This document shows, piece by piece, positions 1 to 11,658 of a stretch of DNA of 64,000 nt. The notes beneath the pieces are model-generated. The model was not told the origin of the DNA. It worked only from the letters and a program-made list of their open reading frames with translations, and ran no database searches. How positions within the stretch are numbered: position 1 is the stretch's first letter; each line of letters begins with the position of its first letter. This DNA comes from Marthasterias glacialis. Taxonomy: Eukaryota > Echinodermata > Asteroidea > Forcipulatida > Asteriidae. The DNA lies in contig OU452227.1 of assembly GCA_911728455.2 (NCBI GenBank), positions 10,077,110-10,141,109 of the forward strand, written 5' to 3'. Position numbers and translations under genes: made by a program.

Positions 1-154
1 ACAGCAACAAAAATCTAGGTATGAGACCCTTTGACGAACAGACTGCCGTGGGCTTAGGATCCGTCAGTTATTTAGAAAACGTGTGCTTTCCTTACATGGC
101 TTCAAATAGGCCCAATTCCAAGCCCAGGCCGTGGTTTCGGATAAGACCATTAGT

Positions 155-350
155 AATTTTTCCTGGGGTGGCAGGGGGACCTGAGGCCCCCCCCCCCCGC
201 TCAGAACCCCTGCCCCCAAATGAGATCGAAAAAAATGCATAAAGATTAATGAATGGTTCGATACATTAAATTAATAGACTCCCCCCCCAAAAAAAAAAAA
301 AAAAAAAAAATGTCTTTGCTCCCACTTGCTGCCCCCGCTCCCAAACGAAC
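155..350 (+). mobile_element. hAT-like non-autonomous element, family M, partial copy
   Basis: Shares ordered blocks with the better-ended copy at 3313-3481: a C run, CTCAGAACCC, CCCCCAAATGAGATCGA, AATGGTTCGA, a second C run and TGTCTTTGC. Contains C and A homopolymers. Both ends are degraded. Confidence 0.55.
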
Positions 351-1904
351 ATTTCTAGTTATTAATTTCAATCTGCTTTACGAAAGAAGACACTAGAGGT
401 GTGTCTCATCCTCTTTGCATAAATTCAGTGGGGTATTGATATATACCCTGGTATAATTATTTACCCAAGGATTGTTGGAAAGTCTGAATCATAGCAGTAC
501 TGTCGCGCAACGCCCCCTTGAGCAGGAAGTTGCCTCAGCAGCCACCTAGCGAGCGCTGGCTTTGGACGGCCTGACCGGAAAAGCTCTGAGCGGCTAGAGA
601 CTGATCCGTTGGGACTGCAATTTACCGTCCCGATTTAATAACAATTACACAGGACCCGAAAGGAATAAAGGAATAATTGACAAAACTATATGCGAACAAT
701 TCAACTAGTTTATTTAGTACTTTCCCCCTCACCGGAGGTTTTCCGTCTTTGGCAACTGATCGATTAAACTTACCATAACAATGGCAATGAAAACTACACA
801 CTAACAATGACCACCACCTACAAGGTATGGCCAATACTTAATAAACAATCACTCTAATATGAAACAACTACCCCGAAATACAAGCGTGACAGTTCCCAAG
901 CAATTCCTCCGTGAGGTAGGCTACCTCAGGTATCGCTTCCACACACTACTTCACGGCCATAGACACCACCGTGAGCAAGGCTAGTCTTCCCCAGACTACC
1001 GGTAGTTTCACAGAGGGATCCGACAAGAAATACACAGGGCCTTCCTTGCGCTACATTCGTGCGTAACCACGCAACTATGAGTGCACAGGCCTGTAATTCT
1101 GCTACCTCACATACAGCACAATGAGTAGAACCCAAGGTTCCTCGTAAGGTACCTCACTCTACTCTGCTGCGACCCCTCACACTCCGCACTGCACACACAG
1201 CGCTAAACTACCCCTCACGCAATCCCGCACTGCTACACACGCAGCACTAATAAAAGGTGTACTCACCGCTTCCGGAGCTTGGCATCAACTGTCTAACTTT
1301 TTCCCGCGTGCGCGCGTGACATGCACTTACTTTCACTTTCGCTAGCTGCACGCACTCCCGGCTTGCGTCGGCAGTCAGACCGCGCAACTGCGCTGCGTGC
1401 TCGCATGCTGTACTCCAGCCTACTGCTCTGCCGGACTGTACCATTATATCTAGGTAAGTAATATAACAATTAATCTCGCTGGCCGTCGTTGCGCCACAGT
1501 ACCAGTACTATTACTGGTAAAAAGCTCGCGGAAAGTTACCCAGACAATTCATACGTGAAATACTGTATTGTCAGTAAGTTACACAGACACAGTACACACG
1601 GATCAGATGTGATGGAATTTAGGAAATAGTAAATGTTACTCATGGTCAGAGTTATCGTTATGTTTCTGTGCAATGCGTCTCGTTGCCGAAAGTACAATTT
1701 GGTTCGATGTAACAAAGTTGCTCGGTGTTCTCTGAAGAATTACGTACGTTGACTGATATCGTATTGGAATGTTATGTCCAGAGTATGGATAAAGCAAATT
1801 TGGGTCACAATCATCATCTTTAAGGTATCATGAAGCCCCAAGCATGCCGCTTAACTACAGAGCATGATGTTTCACCTTTTAATTATAACTTAAGTAATGT
1901 ATTT
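351..1904. other. No gene seen; unique low-repeat sequence
   Basis: Short reading frames only, none with recognisable domains. The stretch 880-1450 is rich in CACAC and CGCAC words and is relatively CpG-rich. Confidence 0.5.
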
Positions 1905-1911
1905 CACAACA

Positions 1912-2033
1912 CCCCCATCTTGCGGCCGCAACTTAGTGTCGTAGATTGAAAGACAGACAGGAGAAATCATTTTGCAACATGACAAGGGATTTATTAATAC
2001 AAGTTGCAGCTGTAACCAAGTTGCGGCCGCAAG
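1912..2033. other. Pair of NotI palindromes near a possible polypurine tract
   Basis: TTGCGGCCGCAA occurs at 1920-1931 and again at 2022-2033. On the minus strand the first is followed by AAGATGGGGG then TGTTGTGAAATAC, which resembles a polypurine tract abutting an LTR start. No matching second LTR or coding remnant is visible, so the retrotransposon reading is weak. Confidence 0.25.
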
Positions 2034-2350
2034 TATTGATTGATTGATTCAACATTCACCCTGCTAAACAAAATGTTATACGTTGAAATACAACTGAAGT
2101 ATCAAAACGTCATGTACATACAATTCCAAATGTTATGATACAATAGTTAAATTTACCAACATGTAGGGAAAAGGTGAAGCGTGAGGCTCTTAGCCCTTCC
2201 CTATGACTCGGACACTGGACAAGTTACGTCTGCAGGATAAGTAGCAGTGCTCAGTGAAATACATCTCTTAAGGTGAATGTACTGAGTGACACGATTGGGG
2301 CTTCATACATTGTTATGGTGGCTTTAAAGGGACATCGCATATTGACGCCA

Positions 2351-2407
2351 ATATTGCCGTCAAGATTCACGAATTGTGCCCTTAGTCGCAAATATTGACG
2401 GCAATAT
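2351..2407. repeat. Perfect 13-bp inverted repeat (hairpin)
   Basis: ATATTGCCGTCAA at 2351-2363 pairs with TTGACGGCAATAT at 2395-2407 across a 31-base loop; the word ATATTGACG also occurs just upstream. Confidence 0.6.
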
Positions 2408-2782
2408 ATATAATCAAAAAATATTTCAAAGTTCCTCAGCCTCCTGAAAACAAGTACAATATTTATACTTTCTGACAACTAAACTTTGTTTTTCTTTTCA
2501 ATTTATAGTAGGTTGGCCGTTGTTTTTTTTAAGCTAGACTCAACCAAAATATAAACACCCCTGAATGAGTAAACTGGCCAGACTCCATATTGGAATCACC
2601 CTACACACAGGGCAATTTTTTTGGGGCAGTATACCCAAAATGCTCCTGGTTAAAAGTCAATGACCACAAGGGCATATTTTGGATCATTGTTCATGAACAA
2701 TTCATGAAAGCTATGACCTTCAATTTTTTTTATTTGCATTACAAGTTTTGGGTTTACATTTTCATAATGAGGCCCGGCGCAT

Positions 2783-2915
<133 letters not shown>

Positions 2916-3312
2916 TTAGTGCATCCCTATACTCTGATTCCGCTTCTCCACAAAACACGAACAACCAACCTCTAGAGAGCGCTACACATACCTGACAAAA
3001 ATAATTGCTATGCGCTCGACTGTGTCACAACACACGACTGTTGTTCTATGGTGTGTATACTATCGGCACAAGGGCAACCACATTACTGAAAATGCTAGAT
3101 ATTAAAGAAAACTTTTTAAGATATTTGAATATCGCAATATCACAGCCAAGATCAACATCTAAGTTCGTTCTTCTGCCTGTTAAAAAGGAGTTATTCTATA
3201 GTGTTCCTCAGCAGCTTAAAATGGGCCAGCTCCCCAAAAGGGTCTGCCTCTTCTTCTTCTTTCCAGTTTAATAACAGAGAGAGAACAAACTAAAATGACT
3301 GGTGTAGCGACC

Positions 3313-3481
3313 CACAGTGGCGTATGAACCAGAGCCTTCACCCTCCCTGCTCAAAACCCTTGCCCCTCCCCCAAGTGAGATCGATATGAATGGTTCGAAC
3401 ATAGCCCTCCCCCACCCCCAAGAAAAAACTGTCTTTGCCCCTCGCTTACCCCCAAATGAAAGTGTCTGGTTACGCCAGTGA
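3313..3481 (+). mobile_element. hAT-like MITE, family M, copy with both ends
   Basis: Starts CAGTGGCGTATGAACCAGAG and ends TCTGGTTACGCCAGTG, an imperfect inverted pair. CAGTGGCGTA is a terminus common among animal hAT-type MITEs. No clear 8-bp target duplication is seen. Confidence 0.65.
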
Positions 3482-3966
3482 AGCGGCCATTAATTCTTTT
3501 TTTTTTTTTTTTTTAAGTTATGTACATTTTAGAGCACACGTGTGCATCGTAACCCCTCACCGGACATTTATAGTGAACCAACCTTCAACATCAAAATTCA
3601 AGCTAACTTTAGAAGAACATCCTAACTGCGTAACCTCTATGGTCTGCACGATGGGAGATTCTGTGTCCATCACGTTCTGTGTTAGGCCGCATTGCATTAT
3701 GGGATTACGTAGACATATTACGCTAAATCTATTATGCTGATTTTCATTACCCACTTCCGGTCCCTATATTCAATCAGAACGAAAACGATGTAGGGACCGG
3801 GAACCAGTCTAGTGGAGATGCGACTAGGGTTTGTCAACTCACAAGAGGGCGCAGTGCTAACGCTCTCTTAAAGTTTTCAATTGAAAATTAATCTATTTGA
3901 TTGAAACTAGGGACAAACTGCAAAAGATTTGTCCCTTGTCTCCATCGAAAAGAGTGATTTTCAATC

Positions 3967-4708
3967 TAATAGAATGATTGCGCGACCCGCATCACGTGAC
4001 CTATTGTGGGTATTAAGTGTAAACAAACACGACGGCTTTTCTTTCTCGAAAGCTGTGAAAAGTATTCCAGAGTTTGTACCAGAGACCTTCGAGTGGCTGA
4101 ATAAAGCAAGTAAGGACAGTTCCAGCAAGTCTGAGAAATTGTACAAGTGACGTATACATGTGCACGATGTGTACTAATGCACGACGAAACCAACTGGGCC
4201 AGACGACCGCGATCACACACTTTTCAATTACACAAGAATTTCCAAGTTTTGAAGCTGAATCATCAAACGAATTTGCTTTTAAAAACAGTGTGATTCCTAT
4301 GCCTATAAGAAACTTTGCAAGGCTAGGTATAAATGCTCACTTTTCCAACGTGCTTTACCCTTTTGTACGGTGATTTAGGCTTACATTACAAACAACATAA
4401 CAGGCGTGAGGCTACACAGTCGCCCGACGCCCCGGTAGACGCCAGTAGTGCATAACTCAAAATAAACCTATTTTGTAGTAGAATACTGGTAGTTTATGAA
4501 ACAGTAATGTGATTTATCAATGTCACAGCATACAACTTTAACAAAATGGCTTAGCAACTGTGTTATTATTACCAACAGCCGACGTTTTGTGTGACTCTGT
4601 CGGTCACGGCATGTATTTGCACGTAGTTTGCTGTCAGCTCAGATGACGCAGTACCAACAATAGGTCACGTGATGACATGTAAACATTGGTCGATCAATCG
4701 GTCTATTA
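3967..4708 (+). mobile_element. Inverted-terminal DNA element D1 carrying a gene relic
   Basis: Ends read TAATAGAATGATTGCGCGAC and, on the other strand, TAATAGACCGATTGATCGAC. Subterminal TCACGTGACCTATTGT occurs inverted near both ends. A nearly full-length inverse copy lies at 49154-49884. Within it a frame reads IPEFVPETFEWLNKASKDSS and continues SKSEKLYK to a stop at 4148-4150; the same peptide is kept in D2. I do not recognise the protein. No transposase domain is seen, so it is either a decayed transposase terminus or a captured host fragment. Confidence 0.75.
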
Positions 4709-5369
4709 GACTGATTTTTTAATCTAACTAATAAATTTAAGAGCGTGTAGGACAGATGGGAAGACATGGGAAAAGCTGTTGCGGAGTCTTTCACTGGTAC
4801 CCAAACGACTCTTTAGGTTAAGGGATAGAAGAGATACAACCAGTACCAACTGCCCGAATGACTACATAATTTAACTGCTATATATAATTACACAACAGAA
4901 GAAACGGACTATAAGCTTATTATTTTTTTTATTTTTTTTGCTTTTACAACAATTTTATTACAACATTATCTGAATGCATGTTGGCAAAAATATTCAATGA
5001 CAATTACGTAAAAACAACATTACATAGTTCATCCAGTTGGCAATCACCAGAATCTGACGTCACAGTCACGTGGGTTATACGTAAGTCGGGAGAACTGTAC
5101 ATTGTTACTGCAAGAATAATTGGACGGATACCTCCATGCAACGAAGGATGGTCCACAACTAAAAATATATATGTATATGTTATAATATAAATTTCGCTAT
5201 GATGTTTTTAGGGCGGGGATAAGTGGATTGTATATTCGTCAAATACCATAAACAACCCATGCCAAACACATGACAAAAATGTCATCTGTTCATACCAGTC
5301 TTAACCCCAAAGAAACCATTAATTCTCCAGCAAAACTCACTTCATAAGAGTAGACCAAGGCCTGCACCA

Positions 5370-5404
<35 letters not shown>

Positions 5405-7270
5405 TTTTTACTTTCTGGGAATAGCTTAAATAACATGGTTCACTGATCAATTCAGTTGTTAATCCCCCACACCATTCAAAGAATACAAAATAATTGATGA
5501 CTTCTCTTTATTTTTTAAATGGATGATTTCTATATCTAAATTTGCCCTTCGTCGGTTTAGGGCAAACCCAAAGTCATTGTGTTCTTTTATCCAGATTCAC
5601 TAATATTACGTCAATCTCCATGAGTTTTGATTTTTGCAATTAATTACTGTGTAAAGCATGGATTCATTATAAACATTCGCGATGGTAAAAATAACATACA
5701 AAAATGTGTAACACTTAGCAACAAAAACTCTTACAATCTTGATAAACATAAACGTTTGAATTCTTCACCCTAAAACACTTTGTCTTCTCGCTAATTTTTT
5801 TAATGGGAGCATTTGATAAAAAGAAATCACAGAGGCCACGTAACCTTTCCAAGATACTCGTTAGTGTCACATCATCGTCATAATTATGCCCAAACAAAGC
5901 CGGTTTTTTATTGATTTTTGACAGATAGTTACCCTTCCAAGTAGCCCTAAGAAACAGAAGCTTTGTTTTGTTGTCTTAAAAAAAATGTAAGTACATTGTA
6001 AGTAAGTTTTGGATCCTTAGACTTGCAAGTCAATTTGGGCAGAAACTTGTTTAAAAAGTACAGTCGTTGGTACAAAGCTATGATTACTTACTGCATTTTA
6101 TTTTGGATACAATTAATATAGTTATGTTAAATGAAGTGAACTTTTATTTATACACGTCATGTGCCACTTTCTTTAACAACCCTGTCCACGCTATGTTTTT
6201 TTTCTTCTGGATGTTCACTTAACTGAAAAATTCAGGGTTAAGGAACGGCCGATTAAAAACAAAAGTCATATTTTTCTCAAGTTGACAACTCTTAACCGTA
6301 ATTCAAGACACATTTCCAAACCAGTACGTGGCAAAGCTCATCTTATTTGTGTCGAGTAACCCACAATCGATTGAATTGAATCATCTAGAACTGTATAACC
6401 ACGTGACTGAATCGAAGCTCGAGCAGTCTGGTGCATTTAACATGTCATGCCGAGCGACCATTTTTATTACCACTGAACAGGACCTCTATTGTTAAACATT
6501 GTTGGGTTGGCAGAGTGTTCGGCAGTCATTAATTCTTAAAAACAGACCGTATCTTGAAGCAGTTTTAGATAAATTTCCTGCCTAACATATTAATTCATTT
6601 TAATTTATGCAAATGCCTTTATGACGCAGTTCCCATTGTTCCCAACTTCCTGTTAAGTCTGTTCAGTCATGCAAGTCATTGTCATGTCGTCGTTTGTGTC
6701 ACCGCCCGCCTCCCTCTCGATACTAAAAAAATAACAATTTTTGTTTAAAAAATCCTGTCGCCATTTTGTCCAAACAAATTCTAGCTGACATTGTTTGAGT
6801 GGTGTCTTGCCTTTTCCGGCGCAAGCATGAGGACAGCAGCTGTCGTTATTCTTGGGCCACATAGACCTACGGTGTGAGTCGCGGAAACGCGTGCAGTCGT
6901 ATCACGTAGTCGGGTCAGTGTACATGCACCGTGTCGCCTTACCAAGGAATCGAACATGGGTCGCAAACACGAGACAGCGCTGGAAGAAGGAAAAAATGTC
7001 TTCTTTTAGTCAAATGTCGACCCGCTGCTCTAGTGCCGTTTACGATTTCCGCGGTGTTCAATGAGACATGGGAATTCTAGATGGTGACATCACAATTTAG
7101 TGGTTGACCATTTGGGCAGCCGTTGTTTGTGTCACTGCTCAGTTTCGGTTGATGACCACGTGCATTCTTGTTTTATTTATTTTATGTTTATCGTTTTATT
7201 TTTTATTTTTTTTGTAAACTAACGTTACAGTTTAGTGACATAGGCGGAGCTGAATGGACCAGTGGTCCTA
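4709..7270. other. No gene seen; AT-rich unique sequence with a (TTA)n tract
   Basis: Contains (TTA)n at 5371-5403 and T-rich tracts near 4920 and 7200. Reading frames are short and unrecognised. Confidence 0.5.
5371..5403. repeat. (TTA)n microsatellite
   Basis: About eleven TTA triplets, followed by a T run. Confidence 0.97.
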
Positions 7271-7273
7271 GGG

Positions 7274-7279
7274 GTGTGT

Positions 7280-7310
<31 letters not shown>

Positions 7311-7316
7311 GGGGGG
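7274..7316. repeat. (GT)n followed by a 23-base G homopolymer
   Basis: About ten GT units run into an uninterrupted G run at 7294-7316, a candidate G-quadruplex and a likely sequencing-difficult site. Confidence 0.97.
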
Positions 7317-7477
7317 TAATTCCGGTTGGTACACGATTCACTAAATGTTTTTGGAAGGCAAGTGGCCAGGCATCCTTTCGGATGCTTCTACTATTGCCAT
7401 GGTGCAGATAATGCAATCCATTATTGTTTTCATCTTGTAGTCAAATTTCCAGACTATAGAGGGCGCACTCTGAAAAT

Positions 7478-7668
7478 GCCCGGGTCAGAAATGACCCGGA
7501 TTCCCGGTCCTAAAGGGACCCGACCCATTTCTGGGTTGGGCTGACCCGGAAAAGGGTTTTTTTTTTTAATGGGATTTCAACTCGGATTCTGCTTCGGTCT
7601 GACCCATTTTGAGGTCATTTTAAACACAGATTCCGGGTCATACTGACCCAGAAATGTGGAATGCCCCC
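7478..7668 (+). mobile_element. MITE family J, copy 2
   Basis: Begins CCGGGTCAGAAATGACCCGG and ends with CCGGGTCATACTGACCCAG. Internal short words GGGTCA and TGACCC recur in both orientations. Related to 13926-14206. Confidence 0.6.
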
Positions 7669-7928
7669 TGGGATCCGGTCTCCCAAAACGTTACCCATTG
7701 GCATCATCATGGAGCCATCTTTTTCTTTTACCCTCTTTAATAATAGCTCCATGCATGCCAGGGTATCTTGCTTTGTGTATAGGCGCCTTGATCGGGTTTC
7801 TGGGTATTAAGTGCGCCGTATATCGACACGCAAGTACCCTTGTGGGACGGTGTTCCGCGTACGCAATGTGCGACAAACGTTTTAGACTGGCCTGAGGATT
7901 TCGCTCTTATTAAATTAGATATTATTTA

Positions 7929-8031
7929 TGGCCCTTTTCGAGCATGCTCCTGCTTGGACTCTGTCAGTAATTTTGAAAGGTACTGGATGTCAAAGCCGGA
8001 GCCAAAGCCGGAGCCAAAGCCTATAAACCGT
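7929..8031. repeat. 12-bp tandem repeat in a possible family S fragment
   Basis: AAAGCCGGAGCC repeats at about 7992-8020. The left flank GGCCCTTTTCGAGC resembles the end of the fold-back element at 48387. Similar 12-bp units lie at 9432-9470. Confidence 0.4.
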
Positions 8032-8061
8032 AGTTTCCCCAACAGAGAGGAAATGCTGCCG

Positions 8062-8257
8062 TTAACAGGGGCGGATCCAGGAGGGCGTGAGGGGCGCACG
8101 CCCCCTATTTTTCCTTCCGAAAAAAATATCGAGATATCATCTCGCCCACTTGCAATGAGAAAACTAAACTTTCGACTGCCAATCATCATTTTGCCGCTTG
8201 ATCGGTAAATTTCACGCCCCCCCCCTTTTGGAAAATCCTGGATCCGCCCCTTGTTAA
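8062..8257. mobile_element. TTAA-flanked MITE, family K
   Basis: TTAACAGGGGCGGATCCAGG at the left pairs with CCTGGATCCGCCCCTTGTTA at the right, with a single-base indel in the termini. It is 196 bp including TTAA at both ends. TTAA target duplication is typical of piggyBac and Kolobok superfamilies. Confidence 0.75.
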
Positions 8258-9046
8258 TAGTCTCATGAGTCAATCATTATGATCTAACCAACGTCTTAAC
8301 AGTTACCTTTACACTTATAGTGAATTTCCACTTATAGTGAATTGTTGCTACAATGTAAGTACACAGAGCGTCATATTACTGACCGTTAAAGCTGAAATCG
8401 CGTAATAGCGCTGTTCTATGCACTTGCTCATGGTGGACCGGTGTCATAGGGTATTTTTGTCCCCCGGTGTTTGTGTCCCCACACGATAAATCAACATGGG
8501 CTGAGGAAGTTGAGTCAAAAGAGGGCGCTATCCGACGAAATTTCTACACAATATTTGCCGTGTGCCACACCGTAACAAGTAGAGGAACACTGAGCAGACA
8601 TAGTCGTTAACATAAGAAACAGCTTTATGCACAAGTAGATCCATCCCACTAGTTACCATGCCTTTATCTTAGTAGTTCCCATTTCGTAATTGTACATACC
8701 ATTGGTAGTTCCCGGTTCCTCTTTACTGTACTGCATCATAATTTAGGTGTGTTCCGGTTGTTTATCACTGTGCATGCTAATGATGTTTGAACTTTCAACC
8801 CTGTATTCAAGCACACCCCGTGACTTTTATGGACGCTTTTATAGATCTACAAAAACGTTCTTAACAGTTAAGGGTGTGTTTGAATACAACATTACAATTA
8901 TTTACCTGGAGAAACGGCAGCACTGTACTCGTCGGCAATTGATGGATTGAGCCAAGTTGGAAGTCAGAACCCTCAAGACTTCCATATATTAAAAGCGCCG
9001 TTTATACAAAGCGCAGGAACAAGATGGCTCCGCAGTACTCAAGACC

Positions 9047-9301
9047 AAAGACTATAGAGCGCCGTAGGCGCAAGATGGGGAACTCTGGCTGAAATGTGAA
9101 ACCTCACTGGACGCCATTTCGGCAAGTGACTCTGTTGATACAACACTGATACGTGCGGACCAGTGTATAGACATGGACAGTTGCTATCAATGGGAAACAC
9201 AGGCATTCACTTGCAGAAATGGCGCCCAATTGTATTTCACTTTCCAACAGTAGATAAAGGCCCAGTTCCCCATCTTGCGCCTACGGCGCTCTATAATCTT
9301 T
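9047..9301. mobile_element. MITE family F, 255 bp with 38-bp terminal inverted repeats
   Basis: Left arm 9047-9084 (begins AAAGACTATAGAGCGCC) and right arm 9264-9301 match with one mismatch. The inside is unique and non-coding. The near-identity of the arms suggests a fairly young insertion. Confidence 0.85.
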
Positions 9302-9431
9302 ACTCACGACGGACTAGTTTAAAATCCGTGTGTTTGACCCTTTTCGAAACCACGGCATCAGCTTGAGTTATTTTTAAAAACGTGCGCTATAAGCCTATAT
9401 CGATGCCGTGCTCCTACCAGAGGCAGGCAGA

Positions 9432-9470
9432 GCCTAAGCCGGAGCCTAAGCCGGAGCCTAAGCCGAAGCC
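9432..9470. repeat. 12-bp tandem repeat GCCTAAGCCGGA
   Basis: Three units, close in sequence to the 12-mers at 7992-8020 and to both ends of the element at 48387-48563. Confidence 0.7.
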
Positions 9471-9904
9471 GCACTTTCGAAAAGTGGCCACTTTAAAACA
9501 GTATATGCAACTTAGTAGTTGTTATTAAGCGCCCTCACACGCCAGTATAATAATGCGCCAACCAACTATGCTATTGACCGTCCCAACCCGAGTGAATCCG
9601 CTATAGGAGATCCCCTGCGTGTTATGTAGCTACACCCATAAAGCATTTTAATCATGCAACAATATTGAATAACCAGCATGCGCAGCTACTGACTGCTGAA
9701 CATTGAGATAAGTTTGAATTACGACTTGATCAAGAAATGAGTGATGTCATTTCCCACCCACACTTCTTCGGTCTCGTTGCATATTGGACACAGAAGCGCA
9801 GTTTCGTAACCAGACATTTGCAATGGGGGAAAGGGAAGGGAATGCAGGGACAAGGAAGGGTTGTTTGTTTTTGATTTTTTGCGGGGGCTTTGATTTATTT
9901 GTAT

Positions 9905-10003
9905 ATTTTTTCGATCTCATTTGGGGTTGGGGATGAGGATGGTGCAGGAGTCCTGAGCGGGGAACTCCCGCCCCTCCCCCCCAGCTGGTTACGCTACTGC
10001 AGA
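9905..10003 (-). mobile_element. hAT-like MITE, family M, truncated copy
   Basis: Minus strand begins CAGTAGCGTAACCAGCTGGG and runs to CCAAATGAGATCGAAAAA, matching the left half of the 3313-3481 copy in inverse orientation. Confidence 0.55.
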
Positions 10004-10542
10004 AGCACTGTTTCCCCACATTCCACTCGCTCTTGTGGATTGGTATGACGTATTAACTTACCAACACGGTATCACATTCATGTTGGCTAATGGTGACACT
10101 AGACTATACAGTCTTAAAATCACTTCAGTCTAGCGAGCTATAACTCAAAATACTGGTGAAATACATGCACGTTAATAAAGTCAACGCGTACCGTTTCAGC
10201 AACCTCGTTCCCATGGATATGCGATCTCTCCGCGCCATTTTCCAGCCATCGACGAGATCGAGGGGGAAGGTATGCGGTATACTGCACATGGGAGCGAGGT
10301 GTTTACTATGGGGGTAGATTATTGATATGCTGTGGAAGTCACGCGAGTACTCGAACGTTGGACACTGTTAAAATGTGAGAGTTAATTTCCTTCACACGAT
10401 AAAGCAATGTACGTGTGTACGGACGTGTGGCGGAGCCTGTGGTTCACAAAAAATGATGATCGAATACACGCTGGACGTCTTGTACTTATCTATTTTCACA
10501 TGGGAGTTGACCCATTGCCTCTGAAGCAACATGACAATCATG

Positions 10543-11194
10543 GCAAACAAAAAACAAACAAACAAACATACAAAAAAACATACAAACAAACAAACAAACA
10601 AACAAACAAACAACCCAACAAACAACCCAACAAACAAACAAACAAACAAACAAACAAACAAACAACCCAACAAACAAACAAACAAACAAACAAACAAACA
10701 AACAAACAACCCAACAAACAAACAAACAAACAAACAAACAAACAAACAAACAAACAAACAAACAAACAAACAAACAAACAAACAAACAAACAAACAAACA
10801 GACAGACAAACAAACAAACAAACAAACAAACAAACAAACAAACAAACAAACAAACAAACAAACAAACAAACAAACAAACAAACAAACAAACAAACAAACA
10901 AACAAACAAACAAACAAACAAACAAACAAACAAACAAACAAACAAACAAACAAACAAACAAACAAACAAACAAACAAACAAACAAACAAACAAACAAACA
11001 AACAAACAAACAAACAAACAAACAAACAAACAAACAACCCAACAAACAAACAAACAAACAAACAAACAAACAAACAATCAAACAAACAAACCCAACAAAC
11101 AAACCCAACAAACAAACAAACAAACAAACAAACAAACAAACAAAAAAACAAACAAACAAACAACCCAACAACCCAACAAACAAACAAGCAAACA
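10543..11194. repeat. (AAAC)n / sense-strand (TTTG)n microsatellite array, ~650 bp
   Basis: Near-continuous AAAC tetramers on the plus strand. Sparse interruptions form CAACCCAACAAACAACCC blocks at both ends, and one gacagacag interruption lies near 10800. The long KQTN and FVCL reading frames across it are artefacts, since the tetramer is open in every frame. It starts about 465 bp downstream of the RASD-like stop codon. On the gene's sense strand it reads TGTTTGTTTGT repeatedly, the GU-rich-element consensus bound by CELF-family proteins. Confidence 0.98.
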
Positions 11195-11658
11195 TACACC
11201 CCAACCAAAACAGGAAAATTTACTGTACAAAAGGATCACGACCCATAAACCAAAAGTACCCTCCCCAAACCCCAAGCATCCCGTGTTCTGTCCACCTGTG
11301 AAACATTCTATCTGGGATCACATCATGTTGCCGTGTGCTCTATGGTTCAAATCTGTCAATGATAACAAAAATCACGTTGTTCGTCTATACTGTGCATATC
11401 CAGAATAGGTTGGTCCATTTCACCATTTCGGTCCACGTAAAGAAGTCATAGCCTCGTTGGAGCGCCTCACGTTGAGCGTCTTACACATGTAATAAGAAAG
11501 TACTCTGACTTGAGTTTTTGAGACAAAAATAAGGCTCTGGGTTGTTAGAATACAATAACGGTGTGTCATAATATAAAGCAGGGTTCAAGTGAGTATACAA
11601 AACGTGTCCACTCTTTCTCCTGATCAGGTATCCATCTCTAACACTTCTCCTTGAAGAA

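Larger units (their letters stand above)
9894..11658 (-). other. Presumed 3' UTR / downstream region of the RASD-like gene
   Basis: On the sense (minus) strand, neither AATAAA nor ATTAAA occurs between the stop codon and the (TTTG)n tract. The first AATAAA I find is at 9899-9894, about 1.76 kb past the stop and beside the end of a hAT-like MITE fragment. If that signal is used, the 3' UTR contains the whole 650-bp (UUUG)n array. Non-canonical signals or a further exon are not excluded. Confidence 0.3.

Noticed and set aside
1400-1915. Solo LTR or copia/gypsy element edge
   Set aside because: Only a polypurine-like tract and TGTTG start; no second LTR, target duplication or pol remnant visible.
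9047-9084. Promoter or CpG island
   Set aside because: The GC-rich block is one arm of MITE family F.
10392-11408. Reading frames of 179-333 codons across the TTTG tract
   Set aside because: They consist of KQTN or FVCL repeats caused by a tetramer open in all frames; no protein support.
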